64,000 nt of DNA. Origin: Embiotoca jacksoni. Lineage: Eukaryota; Chordata; Actinopteri; Embiotocidae. A program made the translations under genes and the position numbers. Shown in pieces: positions 1 through 10,850 of this stretch. Under the pieces are notes generated by a model, which searched no databases, had not been told where the DNA came from, and saw only the letters and a list, made by a program, of their open reading frames with translations. Every line of letters begins with the position of its first letter. Position 1 is the first letter of the stretch. The stretch is from positions 9,453,324 through 9,517,323 of the forward strand of contig JAKOON010000020.1 of NCBI GenBank assembly GCA_022577435.1. Reading direction: 5' to 3'.

Positions 1-1555
1 TCAACTGCTGTTACCTGCTGGTCTCCAGGTCTGTGGATGTAGGCAGTCAATGGATTATTGGTGGAAACTGAGTCTGTCAACAGCAAGTGTTGACATTTAG
101 GCTTAAGAGATAAACCTCACAAGGGATCAAACAAAGACGGGCTCTTTTGACTGGAGAAAGGAGTGTGTGAGTGTGTGTGTGAGCGAGCATGTTTGTGTAA
201 AGACATTTCAATGTTGCAAGTTTGCTGCTGGCGACCTAAAGTGGACAGGCGCTGATATTATGTGCTAGTTTAGTTATCTGCATGTCAAATGACTTGAAAG
301 TGAGGTGAGCTGCACAACACACATGCACACACATTTTAATGATTTATACCATTCAAAAAGTTTTAAAAATAATATCAATTTATAAAAAATAAAGATGTCC
401 AGAATATTTTCTAGTTTAACTGGCATATGTGCGCTCAAATGTAAAGTCCCACAGAAACATATACTGTAAGAAATGTGCAGATAAGAGAGAATTTTGGACT
501 CAATTTTGTTAGAACGAGACACCATTTTTGATGCATTTACATTGAAATGATGAAACAAATTAAAATATTACTGAGAGGAGATAAGCCTATGCTAACTTGA
601 ACATTTTAGTTTTTGAGCACTCGAAAAAAAAATCCTGGTTCATTCCTGAATGACACAAAAGAGGAAGAAGATGCTTATTTTCCATGCCAAAATAAAATAA
701 AGACAAAATCTTGAAATGGTTGAATGTGGATTGGGGAACATACAGTATCTTCAGTAAAGCTGAAAAGACATTAAACATAAAGAGACACCAGTGAGGTTGA
801 GATGCCTATATGCCCTTTGTTACAGGAAGTGAGGTTTTCAAATTTAAAAATAGTGAACTCTAGCCCTACCAATTATGGCACTATAATTAATTTGACAATG
901 TTATATTGTTCTTTATAACAGACATGTTCAATTTGTGAAAAGAGTTGAGTGGACCCAACAGTGGGCTACTGTGACACAGAGAAGGTCAAGGCCTGACACC
1001 TCCAAGTGTCTGATGAAATGTCGGGCAGAGGACCGATGGATGGTAAAAAAACAAAAGAGGAAGGGGAGAGGAGAGCGTCAGAGGGATCAAGGGAATTGAG
1101 GGCTTGGTAGGGAGCTACCTTGTTAATGTATCTGACAGAAGGAGGGGAGAGGAGAAGAGGATGAAAGAAGAAATTCTAGCTAAGTGTCCTGCTAACATCT
1201 CTGACAGAAGGAAGGGAGAAGGCGGGGGAGGGGCTGGATGCAAGGGAAGAAGCGGAAGTGGGCAGGGGTTAAAAGATCACTGACTTGTCAAACACAAGGA
1301 GAGAGAAGATGTCGATTTAGAATTCAAATCACTTTATTTTCCCAGGGCATTGAATGTGCACGGCCTACCAAAATACTGGATGATTTGGCAAAACCCTGGA
1401 TTATGTTCATTAATGTCTTGAAAGTCTATTGTCAAGATGTTTCTCTCTTTGCTTTTGGCAATAACTCCCCATCACATGTACAGAAGAATCTCAAACGGAG
1501 CGCAGCACTGTGATATCCACAAAGCAGGGAAAGCAATAACCTTCATGTGTAAGTA
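1..1555. other. Non-coding stretch, mostly unique
   Basis: No convincing coding frame, splice-flanked exon or RNA gene was seen. It holds a short imperfect GT run near 165-182 and AT-rich DNA to about 960. After that comes a purine-rich block (listed separately) that leads up to the mariner element. Translated frames here are short and have no recognisable motif. Confidence 0.6.
1057..1232. repeat. Purine-rich diverged tandem repeat, unit about 68 bp
   Basis: Three successive purine-rich blocks start with variants of GGAAGGGGAGAGGAGA, GGAGGGGAGAGGAGAAG and GGAAGGGAGAAGG. The last two are each preceded by a TCTGACAGA motif about 68 bp apart. Between blocks, AGCTACCTTGTTAATG and AGCTAAGTGTCCTGCTAAC are clearly related. 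This looks like an old minisatellite with two to three units. The strand asymmetry (almost all purines) could favour triplex DNA, which is an inference. Confidence 0.45.
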
Positions 1556-2242
1556 TTCCAAGTGATGTCGCTTGAGCAACATCAGCTCCTGAGTTGCATG
1601 CGTTTTTGTGACCAGTAGTACATTTGCAATTTCAACATGGACTTGAGCAGAGAGTGCACACACAATTTTGTCTCAAACTTTGGAAATCGGTAACGGCCCG
1701 CCTCAAAATGTTTCAGAAAATTGACAGCAAAGATGCAATGAGCCCGGCGAGGTGTTTCGAGTGAAATTCGCATTTCAAAAGGAACAGAACGTCACTGTCC
1801 AAGACCAAAGAAGACACTTCAAGTCAGGAGCGCAACCAGGTCGGTTTTCTTCGCCTTTGCGGAGTTGTTCACCGTGGAATCATAGTCCAGGGTCAGACTG
1901 TCATCACCGAGGTGTCTGAGGGAAAATATTTATTACAAACCGCCTGAACTGCAGCGCGATGGCCCCTCTATTCTCCAACGTGATAAAACATTGCTCACAG
2001 CGCTTTAAAAATGTGACTTTCTCGTCCCACGACAACGCAATCATCGCTCCCCATTCCCTCTACTCGCTGGATTTGGCTCCCTGCGACTTTTTTCTGTTCC
2101 CCAAAAAATTGACACAAAATTTGATGTGCGCTCTCTGCTCAACTTTTAGGTCCGTGGTGAAATCGCAAATGCGCTGATGCTAGCGGTCACAAAAACACGT
2201 GTTACTCAGGTGCTGATGTAGACCAAGAGACGGAACTCGCTG
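1556..2242 (+). mobile_element. Mariner-type transposon, internally deleted, with long inverted ends
   Basis: The two ends are inverted copies of each other. Starting immediately inside a TA dinucleotide at each side (TA at 1554-1555 and 2243-2244), the first 30 bases match at about 20 positions. The match then improves: left ACATCAGCTCCTGAGTTGCA against right (reverse complement) ACATCAGCACCTGAGTAACA, then GTTTTTGTGACC in both, then CATTTGCAATTTCAAC against CATTTGCGATTTCACC. The inverted repeats therefore run about 85 bp (roughly 1556-1640 and 2152-2242) and reach the transposase start codon. TA target sites, inverted ends and a mariner transposase relic inside identify the superfamily. An autonomous mariner is about 1.3 kb, so at 687 bp this copy has lost much of its interior. 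It is not mobile on its own. Confidence 0.82.
1637..2177 (+). pseudogene. Mariner transposase relic, frameshifted and internally deleted
   Basis: This is a broken DDD-type transposase that in life would cut and paste the surrounding element at TA sites. The ATG at 1637 opens MDLSRECTHNFVSNFGNR, the usual N-terminal helix-turn-helix start, and then hits a stop. The next frame continues DAMSPARCFE, followed by a stop where tryptophan is expected. Another frame gives RPKKTLQVRS at about 1800-1830. VVHRGIIVQGQTV, LRENI and PPELQRDG follow in different frames, then HDNA and LDLAPCDFFLFP near the end. The part between the DNA-binding region and RPKKTLQVRS (normally about 100 residues, including the first catalytic Asp) is missing. 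The second-to-third catalytic Asp gap is only about 17 residues instead of 34. Several frameshifts and stops show that it is non-functional. The family assignment rests on the order of motifs; the exact mariner subfamily is not determined. Confidence 0.82.
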
Positions 2243-2542
2243 TACTCACTCATGAGTTACGCTGATTAAATCCTTCTGTAATGGTACACATGTCTAATTC
2301 ACTTGAATTCTTGATATTACGTGATAAACAATGCAGGACAACTGCAGACAAGTAACATAACGACAAGGAAAATAAACAATTAAGGTTGGAGATGTTAAAT
2401 ATAGAACATAAGAAGGAGCTGAGAGGGGAGTGTGAGAAAGGACACACACACATACAATTTACTGTAGTATAAACATTATGCCCAGAGAATGTCCAGGAAT
2501 ATATGCTGCGGTAACTGTGACTCACACAACCTAACCACCTCT

Positions 2543-2543
<1 letters not shown>

Positions 2544-2609
<66 letters not shown>
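2544..2609. repeat. (CA)33 microsatellite
   Basis: Uninterrupted CA repeats, followed to about 2636 by degenerate CA-like sequence. Long reading frames across it are low-complexity translations of the repeat. Confidence 0.97.
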
Positions 2610-2614
<5 letters not shown>

Positions 2615-3131
2615 ACAGACACACATGGACACACGGACGCAGGCACACATGTCCAAGATAATAATTAATCTGCCAGCTTCTTGGTTCTTTTCCAAGCTCT
2701 TCTTTAGGAACAGAGGTTATAATTGTTATATCTACTGTCAGACTTCTGCACCTCTGACCCTTGACTTCTTTTTTATTTGTTTCTTTGACGTGGGCCATTT
2801 CAAAGTAACTACTGTTGGACAGACTGCAAATTAATTTGCACAGCAGCTTCAGGTCAATATATATATTTTATTTTTAATTTTATTTATTTTTTCTGTTCAC
2901 AATACAAATACCAGACACTATGGTCCATTTCAGGTTATGTCCTTCTGTGAAAGGAATGCATGCTGAGGCCACTTTAAGCACCGTAGGTTTTCCTTAATCT
3001 GTGTAATGCCACTTTGAATACTGCACATACACACAAATATGTTTACATACCCCACAAAAACACGTGCATGCACACATTCATCCTCTTTGTCGTGCTTGTC
3101 ATCTTTTCTGTCCGTTTCTCTTGCTCTCTAA
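2610..3131. other. Non-coding stretch between two CA arrays
   Basis: AT-rich mixed sequence with a T/A-rich patch near 2860-2890. No motif-bearing frame was seen. Confidence 0.5.
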
Positions 3132-3149
3132 ACACACACACACACACAC

Positions 3150-3193
<44 letters not shown>
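3132..3193. repeat. (AC)31 microsatellite with one CG interruption
   Basis: AC repeats with a single A-to-G change near 3154. Such interruptions usually slow further length change. Confidence 0.96.
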
Positions 3194-3199
<6 letters not shown>

Positions 3200-4821
3200 A
3201 CACGCATACAAAAGCACAGAGCGACTGCTACATCCATTAGCAGGTCAACTAACAGTCATTGTTCATTGCTTCCTATAGGCTTCTATTTTCTAGATCCAGA
3301 CAGAGGAACAATAGTCCTCGCCAACACGATCAGATGGTTAAGTTGTTACCAAAAACAAACAAACCACAGCATGAAGTCTCAATGTAAATACAAAATGTAT
3401 GCGTGTGTGTGTGTAAGAGAGAATCTGTGTTCATGCTGTTATGCGAGCATGCACTAATAAATTCAGACAACTTATCAAGTCTTTGCACCTTCTTATCTAC
3501 GTGCACTTGTTTACAGCAGCTAGCATTAGCAACGTCAGGTGAAATTCTCAGGTGGAGTTTGCCATAAGAGAGCTGCAAAGGAAAAATCATCTCATAGTAT
3601 TAATTTCCTTGGACAGGCATGCAGTTGCTATCATGCATGTTTGAGTGTCTTTACTACAGTATGAATTTTTTAGCCAGGACACAAATCAAATGAATCTGTC
3701 TCTTGTTGTTAAATGTGATGAGCTTATTAGCTGTCACAGATTGATTTAATGATGCCCAGTAGAGATTTGAAAAATAAATATATGAGCTTAGTAGTGTTTA
3801 ATGTGACATGCAATTCTTAGACAGTTTTTTTCTTTGTCATTTGAAATCCAAAATCCTTTCAGAATTAGCCAGCTGAGAAAATATTAGTTTACGGAAACAT
3901 GCCAGCTGTGCTCACTTGAAAATGAATAGGGATTCAACTGTTCACCATTTTTTTTATTCTATTAAATCCTCAAATTCACATGTTGACTCCCGTGTGTTAA
4001 ATATGCAGTTTTATAATCACACTGTTAAATGATGGTCAGTTTGTGACTGTACCCGTGGACCTAATCACTCAGAGAAGGGACACAAAACATGGCTGTTAGA
4101 TGAGGTCAAACCAGATGTCCTCTATTTGTTTGAAATACTGGCTTTAAACATCTCCACAAATTTCAGCCCCGCCATCTGCCAAACACACTGCACGACAGAT
4201 TATAAGAAACGTTGACTGGCAGCACAATCCTTGCAGAAGGATAAGTGGATCTGATGAATAATGTGCAATTGAAGCAACTAATTGTGCGTGTATTTCAAAT
4301 TACATTTAGATGTCACAAGCAAAAAAAGGGGCATCCCTTAATTAAATAAATGATGAAAGAAATAATTACATTTCTAAAGTGAATGAATAAGCCAGATCTA
4401 ATTATTAACAGCATACAGAGCTAAATGACACATTAGGTCTGGAGTATTTACTTTGGATTTCTGGTCTAACTTTGGCATTTGCTTTTCTTGCATCTGGCCA
4501 GAGACAGTTAATAGAGCAGAGTTCAACATGCAGTGCTGCTGTAGGACAAATTGCTGTTAAAGTCAAGTGGTAGTCACGTCACAAATGGACTTTTTCTTGT
4601 CAATCCAAAATAAATGGGACCAGACACCTAGTGAAACAATGAGTACTAGTGACTGGTGAATGACTTCAGCGAATGAGCAAATGGAAGGCTAACACAAATA
4701 GTTAACGTTAGCTCTCTTTGAGCTTCTTTGTGACTTTTGAAAGGATTGAGAAATGAGGCCTTTCAGATGAAACATCTTTAAGAATCTGATACATGTCCAG
4801 TTGCCTCCAAATAACACTTAA
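3194..4821. other. Non-coding AT-rich stretch
   Basis: No coding signal. The sequence from about 4080 to 4460 is mixed, with several TAAT cores, and could be a conserved non-coding element. That cannot be tested here. The stretch ends in the TTAA target site of the next element. Confidence 0.5.
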
Positions 4822-5038
4822 CCCTTGTGTTGTCCTTAGGTCAAAATGACCCACAGCTGTGTTCAACCAAGTTCTATTTTATTTTCATATTTTTTGGGAT
4901 CATTGATGACAAGGAGTCTGTGAGGGTTTCTTTAAAGAATGATGACCAATGAGCCCAAAAAATATAAAAATATAGAAATAAAATAAAACTTGGTTGAACA
5001 CAGCTGCGGGTTATTTTGACCCAAGGACAACACGAGGG
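4822..5038. mobile_element. piggyBac-type foldback MITE in a TTAA site
   Basis: TTAA lies directly on both sides (4818-4821 and 5039-5042). Left end CCCTTGTGTTGTCCTTAGGT matches the reverse complement of the right end, CCCTCGTGTTGTCCTTGGGT. The match continues inward through CAGCTGTGTTCAACCAAGTT on both arms for about 100 bp, so nearly the whole 217-bp element is one large inverted repeat with a short centre. TTAA duplication and CCC termini are the hallmarks of piggyBac-type non-autonomous elements, which are common in teleosts. There is no coding capacity. If transcribed, the RNA would fold into a long hairpin. Confidence 0.88.
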
Positions 5039-5042
5039 TTAA

Positions 5043-6967
5043 GATTTGAAAGGACTAACATAATTGAATTGTTGGTGATTCTATTGGAATGAACTGTTTG
5101 TCGTAAAATGTTGTAGTTAAAAAAAAAAAAAGATTTGTCCAGATCATAAAACAGTCTAACTATTAATCAAAAGAAAACTACAGTAACATAAAAAAAAATA
5201 AAAATACTATTTTTTTTTTTTCAAATCAAGAAAGCAAAATTGACAAAATAGATTTTTCGAATATCAGATCATTTTACCTCTGTTGGCTTCCAGAAATCTT
5301 AAAATAGAGCAATGTGGGTGGGGAAAATCATTCTGCTCTACACTCAGTAGCATACTCAATGTGTGACAAGGGGTCACTGTTTCTTTTCATGGGATCATAA
5401 TACAAAATGTTTCATTAAGCAGGGAGAGGCAGGGAATCAGTAGCAGCAAGCTGATGCACAATGGTTATGCACAGGAGTAAAATGCACCAATTTATCACAG
5501 AACATATGATAGATTAGTAATGGAACAAACATCACGGGGATGATGTATGTATAATCTGTGTATGGACTTTTCCATCATTAACATTCACTACACAGGATTG
5601 GCAATTTTGATGCAACAAGGATCACAGGGTCAGTTTCAGCCACCAGGTGAGTGTGCGGTCATTCATAAGAGATGCATTTACACATACAAACACACAACTC
5701 ACCCCATACAATCTCTTCACTGTTCACACTGCTGTTTACCTAGGTGAAACCTGGGTTATTGTGTTGGTTGTTGACTGCTATATTCTTCGACCTGAGACAG
5801 ACACACGTACTCACAGATTTAGGGCAACCCAGAGGTCAGTGTGCGGTTGGCTGTAACAGTCTGGATAGTGAAAAAGAAAAGTGTGTGAGAGAGGATGGAC
5901 TGCTCTTTCTCCCTCTTCCTGTAACACACACACAAACACACACTTACAAATACTAGTGGCTGGTAAAGTGGTGTCTGTGGTCGTGGAGCGGTCACTTGTG
6001 ACAGACACATAGTATCCCCTTTGGCTGACCCCTGGCCAATAGACAACCCCCCTCCCCCCTCGCACACACATATCCACAGCTGTGCCCAATGGACCATTCC
6101 CCTTTCCCTTTATCCAACCCCTGTCCCTTTCTACAAAGCTGCCATACCACTCAGCACTGCGCTAATGACACAGAGCAGCCAACAGGCCATCAAAGAAATA
6201 CACACCTCTATCTCTGCCCAAATGCATACCTTAAGATGTTCACTCCATCCATTTACGTTTACATTATACACATCACCTTCCAGTTACTGATCCAATCAAT
6301 GAGAACTAATGTATTTAGAATCTTTTCGGGTATTCGGTTTTCCTCTTGAAAGGAATACTATGACATATTAAAAGAACAATTCCTTTTCAAACACCTCCAC
6401 ACTGCTAAAATAAAACTTTTAATTTAGTAAACCTTGCAGTGAGGGCTCATCCACCTCTGAGACAAGTTTTTAAACACATCTTAACACGAGGAAACATAAA
6501 GCACAGCTATGAAATTAGTAGAAATAATGTGTGAGAATGGCATATTGTCCCAATTAATCCTTGCATGTTTATTGTTCTTAAGATGTGGACATTTCTGGTG
6601 TAAATCTTCGACTGCTGCCCAGTCTGAAGGGCTAACACCTCTAATCAATGTGTCGCTATTCAATTAGGGTGACTATTGTGCTGTGTCATCCGGAGAATGG
6701 CTAATAAAGCCTAATTGCAGCACAGAGATCCATAAAGTCAGGCAGGTGGAGAGGCTGAGAGAGCTGCTTTATGGGTTTCAAGGAGGGGATGGGGTGGCCA
6801 TTGTTCTCTCATGATTAAGTCCTGCTGCAGTCCAGTATGTGGATGTTTACTTACCTCCCTGTGACGGTATAATTTTTGGTGACATGTTTCTCTGGGTGTT
6901 TGCTTACCTCTAAGTGACAGGCCTAAAGAAGTGGGTGATGTGCAGGTCACTTGGTCATTATGGCAGC

Positions 6968-6968
<1 letters not shown>
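5043..6968. other. Non-coding stretch with short A/T runs and CA-rich patches
   Basis: A11-T12 homopolymers lie near 5118-5220. CA-like sequence lies around 5926-5943 and 6062-6075. From about 6600 to 6740 the sequence is mixed with several TAAT/ATTA cores (for example CTAATTGCAGCACAGAGATC) and looks like a candidate regulatory element. No plausible gene was seen; the short frames overlap one another on both strands. Confidence 0.5.

Positions 6969-7039
<71 letters not shown>
6969..7039. repeat. (TG)35 microsatellite
   Basis: Perfect TG repeat with unique sequence on both sides. Confidence 0.97.
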
Positions 7040-7040
<1 letters not shown>

Positions 7041-9544
7041 GCTATGTGTAGACTTAATGGAGAGTAAATACAGAGATCCTAACCATTAACTGTGGCATAA
7101 TGTTTGGTCCTGTAGACACTGGGAAACATTATCTACGGCCAGTTCCTGTCTTTGACTGAAGGAATTTGTTCCTGGAAATGTATGTTTTTTTTTTTCTTTT
7201 AAACTCACAACTAAACAAAGGGAATACATGAGAGCACACACTGTGAGAGGAAGAATGGGGTTGCACTTTAAATAACCATAATCCATCAATAATGAATGGA
7301 GTTGTAGAAATTCTGTGGAAATCTCATTTTAAATGATATAATGCTCGTGGTTACAAATATTATGGAGACACACTGAATTTGGTCTTTTCTGCAAAGGTAA
7401 TTTTACTTTACAATAATGGTAGAAGTCACAGAAATCAGGAGATCTGTATAAATTATTGAAATCTACTTTGCATCACTTTTTACCTCTTGTAGTGTGAGCA
7501 TAGAAATCAAATCTACATTCACACATTTTATTAAACTATGTTTGGACTGGAGAGTTTGTTCATTCAGAAACTTGTCAACCATGCAACGAGTTAGGGAAGT
7601 ATGTAAGAAAGATTTCTGACTTCGAATAGGATTTAATTAGCAAAAGGTGACCAGAGGAAGATTTGTTTGAACCACAGTTTGATTTGCAAACATGTGTCAT
7701 TGGGAAAAAAAAGTACAAATAGTGTTGCTTGGTGAGCTTTTCTGGCACTAAGGAAGTGGGTCATTTTGGGTGGGATCTCACAAAGGAAAACAGAGAAATG
7801 AGCACGAGCAGTAAGAGGGACCATAGTTGAACAAATTTAAGAGCTACAGACATCCAATCAACAGAAAGTCAACGGCCCGCAGGATCACACAGTTGCTCTC
7901 AAACACAGCACATACAAAGCTACATCTCATTTATGTTGAGACACTTATACACTGATATACCATCAAGAAAATAAATTATTTACCGACTTACACAGATATT
8001 ATAGAAGGCACTCTGCATCACTCTAATACAATTAAGAGCCATTAATCTTGCTTTTTCTCATAGTAACGTTTGAGCCAAGACATTAGTCAATTTACAAAGT
8101 GCTAATTTGTGATTTTGATTGTGATAAATAAATAAAGTGCATAATTTTCCCCAGAGCTATGCTGTCTGGTCTGGCAGCTACTGATCGCATCACGAGAATA
8201 TGCATCTGTGGTGTAAAGATCATAACTACAATCCTTGCGATTATCAAACAGCACTCAGCTTTTGTCATATTGTCTTTAATCATCTTCCTCACTCAGGATT
8301 GAAGAGTTTGAGCAAAATGCCAGAGAACCAGTGCAGTTATTTTACAGTCTGTATTGACGTGAGGAATGAAGAAATGAGGTTGGCCAGCGAGTTTTCTGAC
8401 AGAAGTTTGGACAGAAGGAGAGTTGAGATGTGAGTTCATTTGATCTGGATGCAGTCCCTTTTGCTGTGAATCATTTAGTCAGCCAAACAGTTGGTGAGGT
8501 AGCCACTGGGCTGTCAGTGGATCAGCCAGATGATTCAAGATTCACTCACACAGCCAGAAGTTGACCAGTTAGCCTTTGGCCTAATTGGGCAGCTAGCCAA
8601 TAATTAGGCTCATTTACAAACTAACCGACGAAATGGTGAGCTATCTAGCTCTAAATGACTGTCAGAGCTAGAGAGCAAAAGAAGTTGACTGAGTTCCAGA
8701 ACAGCCGAGGAAGCCTTTTATATATTTTCAGAGCTGTGCCGTCAGATGTACAGGTGCAGGCCTGTGGTAGTGCGTGTTGGAGACACAGAAAGACAGGAAG
8801 CATGGTATTACATTTGATGTATATCCTGCACAGCGTATACGTCCAGTAGAGTCTGTGCATGTGTATACCCGTGTGTACTTTGTTGTGGACCACCCAAAGG
8901 CCTCAAGCGTCTCTGGGTGAGGCCTGGACCTCGATAAATTACAGCCCCCCTAAGAGGTGGTTTTGTGGGAAGTCAGGGTGGAAGGGGGTGGGGCTGGGTT
9001 TGTTACACCTGTGAACTCCGTCACTGCAAACCTCAAGCCAGCTCCCTGACTTGGGGCGGTAGATACATGTCAGCCAGGGCGAAAATGACTCCCAGCTTTC
9101 CCCCCTGCAGGCTCGAGGGGAAAATCTCACACATATGGTTCATATACTCATTTGTCCAAAAGTGAAGAAACTTCAACAAAGAAACCCAGCTATGTTTTAA
9201 GGAATGAGAAAATTCTCACTTTCCAGCTGGACGTGGAAGTGAAAGCAATTTTCTGAGAAATGCAGACAGAGTCCCCTGTTGTGAAGATATACTGTATAGG
9301 AGCTGCCCTTTACAGGGACCCCAGCAGATATAAATGACGCTTCTCATCTCCCCGGCAGTGGGTCTCCGGGTGTTACCGAGGGTTTGAGGCGTTTTACCTC
9401 GTGCTGACGCTGATAAATCTGTCACCTGGTGGAATCCGTCTCCGGGCCCACAGTCGGAGGGAACAAATTGTGGCTTTGGGTTGGGGAGGGGCAGGAGAGG
9501 GAGGAGGAAGAGGAAAGGATGGAAGGAGGAAGAACAAGAAGAGG

Positions 9545-9547
<3 letters not shown>
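7040..9547. other. Non-coding stretch; one weak exon-like segment
   Basis: No recognisable gene. At 8297-8429 a frame is bounded by an acceptor-like TCCTCACTCAG and a donor-like GTGAGT (see findings). The part from about 8930 to 9120 is richer in G+C and mixed, which could be regulatory. The rest is AT-rich with no motif. Confidence 0.45.

Positions 9548-9598
<51 letters not shown>
9548..9598. repeat. (AG)25 microsatellite in a purine-rich tract
   Basis: Perfect AG repeat. Together with the purine-rich 9480-9547 it forms about 120 bases of nearly all purine on the + strand. Frames through it give Arg-Glu or Ser-Leu repeats and are not genes. Confidence 0.96.
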
Positions 9599-9601
<3 letters not shown>

Positions 9602-10528
9602 GACCTGTCAGCCCAGCCCATTCATCATTTGGACAAAATGGTCGCCTTCGTCTTTTTCCGCTGACCAGCCAAAACATTCTGTGGTAAGCAAGTTTTAAGG
9701 TGACAGTTAAGTGTGTGCCCAAAGGTTTCTTTGTCTCTTGTTGGCTACTTTTATCCTTAATCAACTCATCAGTTCATCACTATTGCTAGCATTTACTTGT
9801 TTTCTTGAATGAAAAAAAAATTGTAGCCTCTCAATGCGTCCTCTGTTTTCATCTTTTACAGGGGAAAAAGGTTATCTGCTGCATCTTCTCCCCTGGCATC
9901 AGTATTTAAGAACACTCCATGGGTTGGAAATAAGATGAGCTCATTGAAGACTGGCACTAAGACAAAGTTAGAAAAAAAAAAAAAGAAAAAAAAAAAAACC
10001 CGTTGTGTGTGGTATTTATAGAATGTGGTGAGATGGCTTCTCTGGTTGTTCTTAATTATTATTTTTTCATATACAGCAGCAGGCCCCATGATCTGATGTT
10101 GTACAGTTGTGTGCGGCTATTACAAGTTGGCATGCTGTTGACCACATTAATGAGGACCTCCAGTTGGAGCGGTCAGGTAGAGCTGGGCCTGTGGTGGCCA
10201 GAAAGCTGACAGCTTCGTCCTCTGGAGAAAATGGTGAGCCAGTTTTGGTTTGGCAAGACTGGGTGTGTGTGTCAGTGTGCATGTCTGGTAATTGTATATT
10301 CCGAAAGAGCACATGCGAATGTACATACATCAATGCAAACCTGAATATCACAAACACATCTTACTCTAGGGAGGAATCCAATAAACAGAGTGTTGTTCCT
10401 GGTTGGCTAACTTAAATGTTAGCATCAGCGATCAAACCTGTTGCAGGCAACATTGTTTGGTTGATTCACCAGCTAACTCAGCTGCTTGCTGAGGCAGCCA
10501 ACTCTGTACATCCTCATGTGACTTCAAC
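9599..10528. other. Non-coding stretch with A-rich tract
   Basis: An interrupted A run lies at about 9970-9999. No gene was recognised. 10090-10235 is mixed, unique-looking sequence without a usable frame. The stretch leads into the LINE relic. Confidence 0.45.
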
Positions 10529-10850
10529 ATGTCACCACTCAACTCTCCATCTGAGAGTGACCACTGCCTTCACTTGACCAAAACCATTGCTGAGCTGGAG
10601 GGATGTATCTCCAATCTTAAGTAACAGTACCTGTATCCCCTGGCTACTGGCTTCACAATCCTATGCTGAGGACCAACTGATGGTCATGTCACTCCCCTGG
10701 CTGTGACCCTGAGTTCCTTTGCTGCAAGCCCCCTGTCCTCAATCCTTAATCTCTGATAGTTGGTGACTCCATCGTCAAACACATTAAATCAATAACTACA
10801 GTGCCTATCTGTTGGATGTTAAATCGCAGATCATTTTAATCTATCTTTTT
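10529..10850 (+). pseudogene. Decayed LINE ORF1 relic (L2/CR1-like)
   Basis: An ATG at 10529 opens a short frame with the acidic, leucine-containing segment LTKTIAELEGCISNLK before a stop. About 125 bp further on, another frame reads LIVGDSIVKHIKSITT (from about 10752). The GDS box with the following I-V-x-H is the entry motif of the SGNH-esterase-like domain found in ORF1 of fish L2/CR1-type LINEs. A short coiled-coil-like segment upstream of a GDS box is the order seen in those ORF1 proteins, but the spacing here is far shorter and several stops and frame changes intervene. ORF1 would normally bind element RNA. No reverse transcriptase remnant was found downstream. The family name is an inference from motif order. 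Confidence 0.5.

Noticed and set aside
2250..2798. 182-codon minus-strand frame
   Set aside because: Its middle is a Val-Cys translation of the (CA)33 array.
9216..9764. 182-codon minus-strand frame
   Set aside because: Open because of the AG/CT array (Ser-Leu repeats). The flanking parts show no domain.
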